Positions 1 through 7,492 are shown, numbered from the stretch's first letter. The stretch is DNA of 25,199 nucleotides from DAIQON01 sp036787835 (GCA_036787835.1 DAIQON010000015.1:1-25199); one strand, 5' to 3'. The notes: a model not told the origin generated them from the letters alone. Program-made: numbers and translations.

Positions 1-145
1 AAGCGCTGAAAGCATATTAAGCGCGAAACTGACCTCAAGATTAGATTTCCCTATGAGGACACTGAAAGACGATCAGTTTGATAGGCGCAAGGTGGAAGTA
101 CGGTAACGTATGTAGCCGAAGCGTACTAATAGTCCCATTGACTTT
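1..145 (+). rRNA. rrl: 23S ribosomal RNA, 3' end (partial)
   Basis: The first ~145 bases carry the conserved 3'-terminal part of bacterial 23S rRNA: the AAGCGCGAAACTGACCTCAA block, AGATTTCCC, GATAGGCGCAAGGTGGAAG and the closing GTACTAATAGTCCCATTGAC segment. The 5' part lies outside the window. The exact 3' end is estimated, because it is normally set by pairing with the missing 5' end. A 5S gene follows about 200 bases later, giving the usual 23S-5S order. No tRNA is seen in the spacer. Confidence 0.92.
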
Positions 146-324
146 TTACGGCCAGGACACAGGATACTGATTTATCAGTGAATGTGTTTTGGTGATAAGT
201 GCAATGACTGGTCATTGGTGTTTATCAGAGTAATAATAGCGTTTGTTTAGAAAGCTTCAAAGTATTTATTTACAGATTTAGATTAAACTAGATTCAAGAA
301 CGCACCGAAATTGGGCGTCAATTG

Positions 325-346
325 GTCTTAATAGAGATATTAAGAC
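325..346 (+). other. Perfect 9-bp hairpin with GAGA loop just before 5S
   Basis: GTCTTAATA at 325-333 pairs perfectly with TATTAAGAC at 338-346 around a GAGA tetraloop. It ends five bases before the 5S gene, in the 23S-5S spacer. The position suggests an rRNA-processing stem (for example for an RNase III-type cut), which is an inference. There is no T run, so it is not a terminator. Confidence 0.5.
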
Positions 347-350
347 TTAT

Positions 351-462
351 TTGGTGCCCATAGCACGAGGGAAACACCTGTTCCCATGCCGAACACAGCA
401 GTTAAGCCTCGTAGCGGTTACAATACTTGGGGTTCACCCCTGGGAAAATAGCACGGTGCCAA
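351..462 (+). rRNA. rrf: 5S ribosomal RNA
   Basis: The ends TTGGTGCC (351-358) and GGTGCCAA (455-462) form the terminal helix, with two G-U pairs. Inside are the hallmark 5S blocks GGGAAACACCTGTTCCCATG, CCGAACACAGCAGTTAAGCC and CTGGGAAAATAGCACGGTG. The length of ~112 nt is normal. It lies downstream of 23S in the same orientation and is followed directly by a strong terminator, so it is the last gene of the rRNA operon. Confidence 0.94.
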
Positions 463-467
463 ATTAT

Positions 468-503
468 AAAGACAGTCTCCTCAAGAGGGGGCTGTCTTTC
501 TTT
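468..503 (+). terminator. Intrinsic terminator of the rRNA operon
   Basis: AAAGACAG and CTGTCTTT form the base of a long stem whose upper part pairs CTCCTC with GAGGGG through some G-U pairs. It is followed by T-rich TTTCTTTG. It starts six bases after the 5S gene, as expected for an rRNA operon terminator. Confidence 0.85.
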
Positions 504-527
504 GCATAGAAAAACTAATGTATATAA

Positions 528-556
528 TTGACAGCTAAACAATAGCGTGATACAAT
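528..556 (+). promoter_or_regulatory. Sigma-70-type promoter of the KGG gene
   Basis: A perfect -35 TTGACA (528-533), a 17-base spacer and -10 TACAAT (551-556) form the best consensus promoter in the window. The predicted start is near 563, giving a ~100-base leader that contains the hairpin at 578-619 before the ATG at 664. A promoter this strong suggests high expression of the small KGG protein. Confidence 0.82.
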
Positions 557-577
557 ATATATAATTTCGTGAGATTT

Positions 578-619
578 AAGGAGGGTATTGTCTTATTCGT
601 AAGGCACTCCCCTCCTTTT
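578..619 (+). promoter_or_regulatory. Leader hairpin with UUCG loop and U-rich tail (possible attenuator or small RNA)
   Basis: AAGGAGGG (578-585) pairs with CCCTCCTT (610-617). After a 3x3 internal loop, TGTCTTA (589-595) pairs with TAAGGCA (600-606) around a TTCG tetraloop. This makes 15 pairs with one G-U, and T-rich TTTTATAT follows, so the shape is that of an intrinsic terminator lying between promoter and gene. The CCTCCTT strand could instead pair with the gene's own Shine-Dalgarno region (GGGGAGG, 649-655) using two G-U pairs. It may attenuate transcription, end a ~55-nt RNA or protect the mRNA; the sequence alone does not decide. Confidence 0.6.
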
Positions 620-663
620 ATATCTATTAAGGCGAAAGTAATTAACTAGGGGAGGTCATTAAC

Positions 664-861
664 ATGGCTGGAACAAAAGCTGGCGGCAAGGCTGCTGCAT
701 CAACTAATAAGCAGAAGTATGGTGCTGATTTTTATGCAAAAATCGGTGCAAAAGGTGGAAAGCTAGGCCGAACAGGCGGTTTTTACGCTAATCGTGATTT
801 AGCCCGACAAGCTGGAGCTAAAGGCGGTCGCATTTCTCGTCGAACTAAGAAAATAGCCTAG
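664..861 (+). CDS. Small KGG-repeat protein (general stress protein-like)
   Basis: This 65-residue, strongly basic protein is rich in Gly, Ala and Lys. It carries two GAKGG motifs (GAKGGKLGR near residues 28-36 and GAKGGRISR near 51-59), the signature of KGG/Con-10-type stress proteins related to E. coli YciG. In that family the function is poorly known; small basic members are linked to stress and stationary phase, and nucleic-acid or protein binding is only a guess. The ATG follows the Shine-Dalgarno AGGGGAGGT at good spacing. It is monocistronic, with a consensus promoter and leader hairpin upstream and a strong terminator downstream. There is no signal peptide and no cysteine. Confidence 0.85.
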   Translation: MAGTKAGGKAAASTNKQKYGADFYAKIGAKGGKLGRTGGFYANRDLARQAGAKGGRISRRTKKIA

Positions 862-881
862 TTAATAGACTATTAAGCTAA

Positions 882-915
882 TAAAGAGCCGACCTATATA
901 GGTCGGCTCTTTATC
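882..915. terminator. Bidirectional intrinsic terminator
   Basis: AAAGAGCCGACC and GGTCGGCTCTTT form a perfect GC-rich stem around a TATATA centre. A runs on one side and T runs on the other make it work in both directions. It sits between the KGG gene (plus) and the peptidase gene (minus), which converge here. Confidence 0.88.
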
Positions 916-979
916 TTGATTCGGTTTTGGAGAGAATTGTTGTAGGAAAAACCTAAGAAATATTACACTAACTAATCTG

Positions 980-1465
980 TTAAACAAATACTTTTTGTCG
1001 TAAGTTTTGGGCTTCTTTAGTTCTATAAGTTCTGCAAAATCTTGATGGGGTAACTCTCCAGGTTGCATGGCAATTGAAGCAGCTATAATGGCTGAAATCA
1101 CTTTGCTGGAAGCACTTAGTAGTGCAGTTTGGGCAGATGCTACGTTTAAAAATCCAGTCTCTGTATGTATCTAGGCAGTCCTGGATGTGGTCTTCATTGA
1201 TGCTTATGCCTAAGTCATTACTTATTTCTTTGGCTTTATTCCAAGCCTCTACTTCGAGCCTAATTAACATAAAATCGGCATCATAAGATTTATGTTCCAG
1301 GAGAGCATGGCCAACTTCATGGATTAGTGACCACTGTCCCAGCTCAGTTTCTAAATTATTCTTGTAGAATATCTCATTTGTTTCAGGCGACCAGTAGTAG
1401 TTATCTGATAGAGAGAAATTTATCTTCGGATATTTCCTTTTTAGCCTATATATAAAACTACTCAT
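980..1465 (-). CDS. ImmA/IrrE-like zinc metallopeptidase with C-terminal zinc ribbon
   Basis: A putative zinc-dependent protease. The motif HEVGHALLEH (HExxH) supplies two metal-binding His and the catalytic Glu. A downstream RLEVEAWNKA segment supplies a likely third ligand (Glu), the ImmA/IrrE arrangement. Near the C-terminus CPNC and, about 13 residues on, CFNC form a likely zinc ribbon. ImmA/IrrE relatives cleave or control repressors in mobile-element and stress regulation; the target here is unknown. I chose the ATG at 1465 because it overlaps the kinase gene's stop by only 8 bases and a weak AAGGG lies upstream. The frame also opens at 1501, adding 12 residues with no ribosome site. 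It is probably co-transcribed with the ROK gene. There is no signal peptide, so it is likely cytosolic. Confidence 0.75.
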   Translation of the reverse strand: MSSFIYRLKRKYPKINFSLSDNYYWSPETNEIFYKNNLETELGQWSLIHEVGHALLEHKSYDADFMLIRLEVEAWNKAKEISNDLGISINEDHIQDCLDTYRDWIFKRSICPNCTTKCFQQSDFSHYSCFNCHATWRVTPSRFCRTYRTKEAQNLRQKVFV

Positions 1466-2276
1466 GGCCGTACGTACCCTTAGCAAGATCATAACAACCA
1501 TAAATTACTGCTTCATCAGGCCGACCGGCCTCAATTAATTGGGGCATAATCATTTGCGGTAAATTATATGATTTTAGTTCTTTTTTGAGTAGTTTGGCGT
1601 ATTTATCGAAGTAATTACCAACACTACCCCCAAATACTACGACTTCAGGCTGAAATATTGATATAAGCTCAATCAGGCCTTCTGCTAAATCGGCAACAAT
1701 CTTTTGCCAAGTTTCTTCATCATTTATATCTTTTGCCATTTTTCCATATTTTTCCACGATTGCATGACCAGATGCCAGGCTTTCCCAGGGCACGTGTTTG
1801 CCATGGCGCTTTAAGGTAATAGTTTTACCTCCGCCATCGCCCGCATTCTTATCGATCAGTTGGTTATCGACAAATCCATAACCAATACCAGTGCTAACAG
1901 TTACATATAGAACTTTTGTAAATTTGTTTTTGACTAGCATTGCTTCAGAGAGTGCGGCGAGCTTAGCATCGTTCTCAATTAGAACCGGGCATTTAATAAT
2001 ATCTTCAACGTCTTTTTCTATAGTTACGTCCCTCCAGGGAAGGTTTGAGAATTTATGGGCTAGCCCCTGTTCTCGATCAATACTAAGAGCCGGTACGGCT
2101 ACAGTAGCAGCTTTAAACTGCTTAACGCTTAGCTTGGCAATGGATTCTTCTAATTCAGCAATAAACACACGGTAATTAGTTGGGGTTAGGAACCTATATT
2201 GTTCGTGTATAACCCCATCGTTGTTCAGGCTGGCTACAAGAGTCTTTGTGCCGCCGATATCTACCCCCAAATACAT
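1458..2276 (-). CDS. ROK-family sugar kinase (glucokinase-like)
   Basis: The protein of 272 residues opens with YLGVDIGGTKTLVAS, the phosphate-binding loop of ROK sugar kinases. IENDAKLAAL (around residue 100) carries the catalytic Asp, STGIGYG is the second phosphate loop, and PEVVVFGGSVG is the C-terminal ATPase-fold strand. ROK kinases phosphorylate glucose, N-acetylmannosamine or similar sugars with ATP. The usual Cys-rich zinc motif (CxCGxxGCxE) is absent, replaced by RHGKHVPWESLASG with the conserved Glu kept, so the exact sugar cannot be named. There is no DNA-binding domain, so it is a kinase rather than a NagC-type repressor. The peptidase gene overlaps its 3' end. A promoter with its -10 six bases before the ATG, and no Shine-Dalgarno, suggests a leaderless mRNA. 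Confidence 0.87.
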   Translation of the reverse strand: MYLGVDIGGTKTLVASLNNDGVIHEQYRFLTPTNYRVFIAELEESIAKLSVKQFKAATVAVPALSIDREQGLAHKFSNLPWRDVTIEKDVEDIIKCPVLIENDAKLAALSEAMLVKNKFTKVLYVTVSTGIGYGFVDNQLIDKNAGDGGGKTITLKRHGKHVPWESLASGHAIVEKYGKMAKDINDEETWQKIVADLAEGLIELISIFQPEVVVFGGSVGNYFDKYAKLLKKELKSYNLPQMIMPQLIEAGRPDEAVIYGCYDLAKGTYGHE

Positions 2277-2282
2277 ACGCTT

Positions 2283-2311
2283 AGTCTAGCATGCAATATG
2301 GTGCCAGTCTA
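2283..2311 (-). promoter_or_regulatory. Promoter of the ROK kinase gene (leaderless type)
   Basis: Read on the minus strand, TAGACT (2311-2306) is followed by a 17-base spacer and TGCTAGACT, an extended -10 with TAGACT at 2288-2283. Only six bases separate the -10 from the ATG at 2276, so transcription should start at the A of the start codon. Both boxes match the consensus at 4 of 6 positions. Confidence 0.5.
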
Positions 2312-2330
2312 TTAGCTCAGTGGAGCTAAT
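2311..2330. repeat. 20-base inverted repeat beside the ROK promoter (candidate operator)
   Basis: ATTAGCTC (2311-2318) and GAGCTAAT (2323-2330) are perfect inverted repeats around AGTG. The repeat touches the -35 box of the ROK promoter and lies in the divergent region between the ROK gene and rpsA. There is no T run. A repressor or activator site is plausible but not shown. Confidence 0.35.
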
Positions 2331-2489
2331 TATAAGTCTGTTAGGAGGCTTTACTATAGGAGTAAAACAGTGTATATTTAAGGTAATCTTACAGTTAGTA
2401 ATTAATTTAAGTATGTAGAGCTAAGAGTTTCGGGCAACGTATTAGATATTGCTGACTGAGGAAATATATTTTAAGGAGGCACGAATAAA

Positions 2490-3596
2490 GTGTCAAATAC
2501 TCTACTAACTATGGACGAGCTACTAGCTGGTACCGATGTAAAAGGTCTAGCTACAGGTGATGTCGTAGAAGGTGTAATAACATCAGTTAAGAAGAACGAG
2601 GTTTGGGTTGATCTAGGGGCCAAAGGTGTCGGTGTGGTAATGCGCCGCGAAATTGGACATGGACAGCCGATAGAGCTGGGTCAATCAATAACCGTAAGTG
2701 TTATAGATCCAGAGATGGAAGATGGGCAAGCATTGCTCAGTATGAAACGAGCAGTAAAGGATAGAGGATGGGATGAAATTCAGCGAATATTCGATGCTCA
2801 AGAAATAATCGAGATTAGTCCATATGATGCCAACAGAGGTGGATTATTAGTTGAGATGGAAGGAATCCGCGGGTTCTTACCTGTATCTCAGTTAGCCGCA
2901 GGTCACTACCCTCGAGTTTCGGGTGCCGACAAGGATGAAATACTACAAAAACTAAATGCACTAACGCATATTAGCCTAAGGGTCCGGATTCTAGATGTTA
3001 GCCGTAAAGACAACAAGCTTATTTTCTCTGAGAAAGAGGCGATTAAAGACGACATGCAGTCAAGATTTGCTGAACTTAAGGTCGGCGATAGCGTTGCAGG
3101 CATGGTTACAGGAGTTATCGACTTTGGTGCATTTGTTAATGTTGATGGAATCGAAGGGCTAATACATATTTCTGAGATTTCTTGGGAACGCGTAGATAAT
3201 CCTCGAAATTACATCAAGGTAGGTGATGAAGTTAAGGCAAAGATCATAGCTATAGATAAAGATCGACTATCTTTGAGCCTTAAGCAAATGAGTGAAGACC
3301 CTTGGCTAGAACAAGTTAAGGCATTCAAGAAGGGCGACATTGTTGAAGGCAAAGTTACAAGGATTACTCCTTTCGGTGCTTTTGTACAGTTAAGTCCGAG
3401 CGTAGAAGCATTAGTGCATGTTTCAGAGATGAGCGATGACGAAGCAATAGATCCAGAAAAGCTTTTCCAACTTAATGAGAAGAAAGAGTTTAAGGTGCTA
3501 GATATTGATACGGATAATCGTAAAATAGCTCTTTCTTTGAAAGAAGCAGCTAAACCCACAAAGGCAAAATCAACTAAGGCTAAAGCCAAGGAATAG
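2490..3596 (+). CDS. rpsA: 30S ribosomal protein S1
   Basis: S1 binds mRNA on the 30S subunit and helps start translation, mostly on messages with weak Shine-Dalgarno sites. The 368-residue protein has four S1 (OB-fold) domains at about residues 17-85, 90-180, 195-265 and 280-350. Typical signatures are GAFVNVDGIEGLIHISEIS in the third and GAFVQLSPSVEALVHVSEMS in the fourth. The tail is Lys/Ala/Thr-rich (KAKSTKAKAKE). It is shorter than the six-domain E. coli protein (557 residues), as is common outside Proteobacteria. The start is GTG, chosen because a perfect AAGGAGG sits nine bases before it. infB follows 56 bases later, so the two are probably co-transcribed. Confidence 0.93.
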   Translation: MSNTLLTMDELLAGTDVKGLATGDVVEGVITSVKKNEVWVDLGAKGVGVVMRREIGHGQPIELGQSITVSVIDPEMEDGQALLSMKRAVKDRGWDEIQRIFDAQEIIEISPYDANRGGLLVEMEGIRGFLPVSQLAAGHYPRVSGADKDEILQKLNALTHISLRVRILDVSRKDNKLIFSEKEAIKDDMQSRFAELKVGDSVAGMVTGVIDFGAFVNVDGIEGLIHISEISWERVDNPRNYIKVGDEVKAKIIAIDKDRLSLSLKQMSEDPWLEQVKAFKKGDIVEGKVTRITPFGAFVQLSPSVEALVHVSEMSDDEAIDPEKLFQLNEKKEFKVLDIDTDNRKIALSLKEAAKPTKAKSTKAKAKE

Positions 3597-3652
3597 TATG
3601 AAAGTAAGTTAATTGACCTTAAAGATAGGTCAGAAAGGAGTGTTTAAAAGTT

Positions 3653-5422
3653 ATGTCTACCACAACAACAATTGAAATAGACGACATGGTAACAGTTGGC
3701 ACTCTGGCTGAAAAGCTTTCCATACCAGTTACCGGACTAATTACTGAGCTCATGAAAAACGGAGTAATGGCTACCGTTAATGAGAGAATTGATTTTGAAA
3801 CGGCTGAAATTATTGTTTCTGAACTTGGTTTAGATCTAACTTTAGTGAAAAAGGATAAAACCGAAACTAGTAGATTCTCCCATGAAAAAGTCGCCCCAAG
3901 TAAAACTGCCATTACTCGTCCACCGGTTGTGGCCGTCATGGGTCATGTCGACCATGGAAAAACGTCATTACTTGATGCTATTCGTTCCAGTAACGTTGCT
4001 AGTCGCGAAGCAGGCGGTATAACCCAGCATATTACTGCATACCAGATAGAGCACAACAAACGTCTAATAACTTTCTTAGATACGCCAGGGCATGAAGCTT
4101 TTGCGGCCATTAGGGAGCATGGTGCCCACCTAACAGATATCGTTATTATTGTTATTGCTGCTGATGATGGGATTAAACCACAGACCGTTGAGGCTATCCG
4201 TTACGCCAAGAAGGCGGGTGTTAAGATAATCGTTGCAGTTAACAAGATAGATAAAGAAGGCGCTGATGTTAATCGTATTAAACAACAGCTGGCCGAGCAC
4301 GAAATTCTTGTCGAAGAATGGGGTGGCGATACTGTTGTTCAAGAAGTTTCTGCTAAAACAGGCAAGGGCATTAAAGAATTACTAGATATGCTTCTTTTGG
4401 TTACTGATATTGAAGAACTAAAAGCCGACATTGATGTGCCTGCAAGAGGTCTTATCATTGAATCTCATGTTGAGCTTGGTCGTGGACCTGTTGCCAGGGC
4501 CTTAATCGAAGCTGGAGTACTAAAAGCTGGAGATTACATAGTAGCTGGATCTAGTTATGCCAAGATTAGAAACCTTGAGGATAGCGATGGAAAAGGCTTA
4601 AAGTCTGCTCCACCATCTACCCCGGTTACAATTACTGGGTTCAAAACTTTGCCAGAATTTGGTGATGAATTCAAGGTATATAAAAGTGAGAAATTAGCAA
4701 AGTCTGAAGTTCAACGAATGTTGATCGAGAGACAAGGTGATAGCTCAAAATTAGATATTTCTAGTTCCGACCTAATACGTCTAATAAATCGTAATAATGA
4801 GGTTCAAGAGCTAAATATTATTGTGAAAGCTGATGTTCAGGGCTCACTAACATCCGTAGCAGATAGTCTAAAAGCACTAGATAATGAAGAGGTGAGTGTT
4901 AGATTTGTTGGTACAGGGGTAGGACCGATAAACGACAATGACCTACATCTTGCCGTAACCAGTAAGGCAATAATCTATGGGTTTAACGTTAGCCTCCCTA
5001 GTAGCTCGAGACAACAAGCCAATAGAGATAAGGTGTCGATTCGTATGTATAACGTCATATATGAGTTAATCGATGATGTTAAATCCGAGCTTAGTAATCT
5101 TTTGGCAGATGAAGTTATTGAAACACCGTACGGTAACTTAACCGTAAAAGGTATATTTAATACCACAAAGACATCAATAATCTGTGGCGGTGAAGTAACT
5201 AAGGGTAAACTTCAAGTTCCTGCCATAGCAAGAATTATTCGTGGCGATGAGGTGATTGCCGAAGTTGAGGTCACAAATCTTAAGCGTGGAACTGTCGATG
5301 CAAAGGAGATTCTTGAAGGAGAAATGTGTGGTATTAGCCTAAAAACTACAAAGAAGATTGATCTTATGGAAGGTGATAAGCTCGAAGTGTTTACTAGAAG
5401 TAGTGTGGCTAGGCAATTATAG
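3653..5422 (+). CDS. infB: Translation initiation factor IF-2
   Basis: IF-2 is the GTPase that brings formyl-Met-tRNA to the ribosome and promotes subunit joining. Visible are a short IF2_N domain (about residues 7-60), the G domain with GHVDHGKT (G1), GGITQHI (G2), DTPGHEAF (G3), NKID (G4) and SAK (G5), then the two beta-barrels and the C-terminal fMet-tRNA-binding part. At 589 residues it is much shorter than E. coli IF-2 (890) because the long charged N-terminal extension is missing; such short forms are known in small genomes. An AAAGGAG precedes the ATG at a rather long spacing. It lies between rpsA and a DUF5663-like gene, not in the common nusA-infB-rbfA order. Confidence 0.97.
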   Translation: MSTTTTIEIDDMVTVGTLAEKLSIPVTGLITELMKNGVMATVNERIDFETAEIIVSELGLDLTLVKKDKTETSRFSHEKVAPSKTAITRPPVVAVMGHVDHGKTSLLDAIRSSNVASREAGGITQHITAYQIEHNKRLITFLDTPGHEAFAAIREHGAHLTDIVIIVIAADDGIKPQTVEAIRYAKKAGVKIIVAVNKIDKEGADVNRIKQQLAEHEILVEEWGGDTVVQEVSAKTGKGIKELLDMLLLVTDIEELKADIDVPARGLIIESHVELGRGPVARALIEAGVLKAGDYIVAGSSYAKIRNLEDSDGKGLKSAPPSTPVTITGFKTLPEFGDEFKVYKSEKLAKSEVQRMLIERQGDSSKLDISSSDLIRLINRNNEVQELNIIVKADVQGSLTSVADSLKALDNEEVSVRFVGTGVGPINDNDLHLAVTSKAIIYGFNVSLPSSSRQQANRDKVSIRMYNVIYELIDDVKSELSNLLADEVIETPYGNLTVKGIFNTTKTSIICGGEVTKGKLQVPAIARIIRGDEVIAEVEVTNLKRGTVDAKEILEGEMCGISLKTTKKIDLMEGDKLEVFTRSSVARQL

Positions 5423-5459
5423 ACAAGATGATACAATTAATGTGTAGGAATTAATAATA

Positions 5460-6017
5460 ATGATTCAAATTAACGACAATTTACTACAAGAAATTGGTCT
5501 TGGCGCGCTGCCTCAAGCAGAACGACGAAGCCTCTTGAACCACATTTACGAGACCTTAGAGTTAAGGGTTGGCATGCGACTTGCAGATCAAATGACCAAC
5601 GAACAACTTGATGAATTTGAAAGATACTTTGAAGCCAAAGATGACAAAGGTGCGTTTGCTTGGCTAGAAAGTAATTTCCCAAACTATAAAGAGATTGTTC
5701 AACAAGAGTTCGATAAACTAAGAGCTGAAGTAGCCCAGTCGGCACCACAGATCTTAAGTGCGGCTAGCCAAGCTCCTCAGGCGCAGGTTCAGCAAACAGG
5801 ACAACCTCCAACCCAGCAACAGCCTCAACCTAGCGCAGCAACACAAGCTTCTCCCCAGTCACAGCCCTATGTCCCGGAGAGCCTAACTGTCCCGCCGCAA
5901 CCACCAGCACCATTTCCACCTCAAGCGCCTCAATCTGAACAGCCAGTTCTGCCTCAACAACCACCACAGCAACAGCCTCCAGCCCAACAACCACCTGCTG
6001 GGCCGGGTCTAGTTTAG
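5460..6017 (+). CDS. DUF5663-like protein with Pro/Gln-rich tail
   Basis: Function unknown. Residues 1 to ~95 are a compact, mostly helical acidic domain (DNLLQEIGLGALPQAERRSL, then MTNEQLDEFERYF and WLESNFPNY). I recognise it as similar to DUF5663, a domain common in CPR bacteria; this is from memory, not a search. From residue ~97 to 185 the protein is low-complexity, made of Pro, Gln, Ala and Ser (repeated QPP, PQP and QQP), and likely disordered. There is no signal peptide or membrane segment. It starts 37 bases after infB with only a weak AGGA upstream. Its last 9 bases overlap the end of the convergent fmt gene, with no terminator visible between them. Confidence 0.75.
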   Translation: MIQINDNLLQEIGLGALPQAERRSLLNHIYETLELRVGMRLADQMTNEQLDEFERYFEAKDDKGAFAWLESNFPNYKEIVQQEFDKLRAEVAQSAPQILSAASQAPQAQVQQTGQPPTQQQPQPSAATQASPQSQPYVPESLTVPPQPPAPFPPQAPQSEQPVLPQQPPQQQPPAQQPPAGPGLV

Positions 6018-6941
6018 TAGTCTATCCTTGTAACCCAATAAGAAACTTGAACCAGGCATTTCATTCTTTCCACTTGGTATCACTTTGTCGAGTATTAGAC
6101 CGCCATTAATAGCGCATATAGCTATTTGGTCATCAATAAGCTGTATTTCACCAGGTGCTCCACTAAAAGCATCTACATGAGCTTCAGTAATCGTCAGATC
6201 AATGCCATTTAAGGTGGTCTTTGATCTAGGCCAGCCACTAAACGCTCTAATGTTACGTTCAATCTGAACAGCATGTTCGTTCCAGTCAATTTGACCGTCT
6301 TGCTTGGTTAATAGCTTATCGTAGGTAGCACCGCTATCTGGCTGATTCTGAGCCTGAAGTTTTCTTTGTAGTATTTCTTCCAGATTTGCTAGTATCATAT
6401 CCCTCCCAAGCAGGTTTAGTTTCTCTGTTAGTGCTTGTTTAGTTTCATTTCCTTCTAATTTGATCTGCTTCTGGGCATAGATCGGTCCTGAGTCCATTCC
6501 TCTACTAAGCTTCATTATCGATACTCCACTTTTTGTTTCGCCAGAGCGCATGACGCTTTCGATAGGGGTCGGCCCTCTATGTAATGGTAAAAGTGATGGG
6601 TGTACGTTAATAATACCAATTGGGAAGATATCCAAGACTTCTTGAGGAACAATCTTGCCGAATGCCACAAGCACTGCAGCCTCTGCTTTAAGTGATTTTA
6701 TTTCATCAATGGCATCACCCAACTTAACAGGGCTTATGATTTTTATTCCATGCTGTTTAGCTAAGCCAATAATTTCTGGTTCTCGAAGTTTTTTATCTGT
6801 TCCGAAGCCGTCCTGGGATATTACTAAAGCAGCAATGTCGTAGCCAGCATCTATTAGGCCTGAGAAAATAGGCGTCTTTGTACTTACTCCTGTGGCTAGT
6901 CGTTCGTTACCAAAGAACAGTATTCTTTTTGACTTCTTCAT
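6009..6941 (-). CDS. fmt: Methionyl-tRNA formyltransferase
   Basis: Fmt moves a formyl group from 10-formyl-tetrahydrofolate to initiator Met-tRNA. The 310-residue length is typical. The N-terminal Rossmann-like domain starts KRILFFGNERLATG. The folate-site region INVHPSLLPLHRGPTPIESV carries the catalytic Asn and His, and RGMDSGPIYAQ the catalytic Asp. The C-terminal part (about residues 205-300, GQIDWNEHAVQIERNIRAFS) is the tRNA-binding OB-fold. It overlaps the upstream def gene by 35 bases, so the two are translated from one message. This pairs the enzyme that adds the formyl group with the one that removes it. Confidence 0.94.
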   Translation of the reverse strand: MKKSKRILFFGNERLATGVSTKTPIFSGLIDAGYDIAALVISQDGFGTDKKLREPEIIGLAKQHGIKIISPVKLGDAIDEIKSLKAEAAVLVAFGKIVPQEVLDIFPIGIINVHPSLLPLHRGPTPIESVMRSGETKSGVSIMKLSRGMDSGPIYAQKQIKLEGNETKQALTEKLNLLGRDMILANLEEILQRKLQAQNQPDSGATYDKLLTKQDGQIDWNEHAVQIERNIRAFSGWPRSKTTLNGIDLTITEAHVDAFSGAPGEIQLIDDQIAICAINGGLILDKVIPSGKNEMPGSSFLLGYKDRLLN

Positions 6942-7476
6942 AATCTAGTCTCTCTAGCTTTCCGTCCTTATTTAATCTGTAGAATGACTCTTGTCTATCT
7001 TTAATTCTATCAATAAAGACCATTCCTTCTGTGTGATCAATCTCATGCTGAAAGATTCTTGCCATAAAGCCCTTGGCCGTTATTTCAAACTCTTTTCCGT
7101 CAATGTTGATGGCCTTAACCTTAACCTTATCGTAGCGAGGCACTTTTCCATAGATGTCTGGTACACTTAAGCAGCCTTCAAAATCTTCGATAATATCGCC
7201 ATCAAGCTTGGTTATCTCTGGATTTATAAAGGGGATGAAGGTCAGATCTTTTTTATTCTCATAATCTTGCCGAACTATTATTACTCTGGTCAGTTCATTT
7301 ATCTGAACAGCGGCTAGGGCAACACCAACTTCGTGTTCACGGCTGGTGTCCCAGCTAATCGTTGCCTTAGTCATATCGTCAATTACCTTAAGTATGGTAG
7401 GTGTAATTTTGGTTACTGTTTTAGACTTCTGACGAAGGTTCTTGTTTGGAAGTGAGATTATATTATCTTTTGTCAT
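6907..7476 (-). CDS. def: Peptide deformylase
   Basis: Def removes the formyl group from the N-terminal Met of new proteins. All three family motifs are present: GVALAAVQ (GxGxAAxQ), EGCLSVP with the metal-binding Cys, and QHEIDH (HExxH) with the two metal-binding His and catalytic Glu. At 189 residues it is a normal size. It has its own likely promoter (TATACT on the minus strand at 7492-7487), ten bases before the ATG and without a Shine-Dalgarno, so its 5' leader may be only a few bases. fmt follows with overlap and priA lies 78 bases upstream on the same strand. Confidence 0.95.
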   Translation of the reverse strand: MTKDNIISLPNKNLRQKSKTVTKITPTILKVIDDMTKATISWDTSREHEVGVALAAVQINELTRVIIVRQDYENKKDLTFIPFINPEITKLDGDIIEDFEGCLSVPDIYGKVPRYDKVKVKAINIDGKEFEITAKGFMARIFQHEIDHTEGMVFIDRIKDRQESFYRLNKDGKLERLDYEEVKKNTVLW

Positions 7477-7486
7477 TATTGCGACT

Positions 7487-7492
7487 AGTATA
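7487..7492 (-). promoter_or_regulatory. -10 element of def promoter
   Basis: On the minus strand TATACT (5 of 6 consensus) stands ten bases before the def ATG, in the 78-base gap after priA. The -35 at 17-base spacing (TACATA) is weak. It would give a leader of about three bases. Confidence 0.4.

Noticed and set aside
146..350. tRNA gene in the 23S-5S spacer
   Set aside because: No cloverleaf, no TTCGA-type T-loop and no CCA end; only hairpins.
862..1101. 79-codon minus-strand frame overlapping the peptidase 3' end
   Set aside because: It overlaps the bidirectional terminator and the zinc-ribbon coding sequence in another frame; no ribosome site.
3209..3939. Minus-strand frames opposite rpsA and infB
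   Set aside because: Ser/Leu-rich translations typical of antisense shadows; the plus-strand genes are certain.
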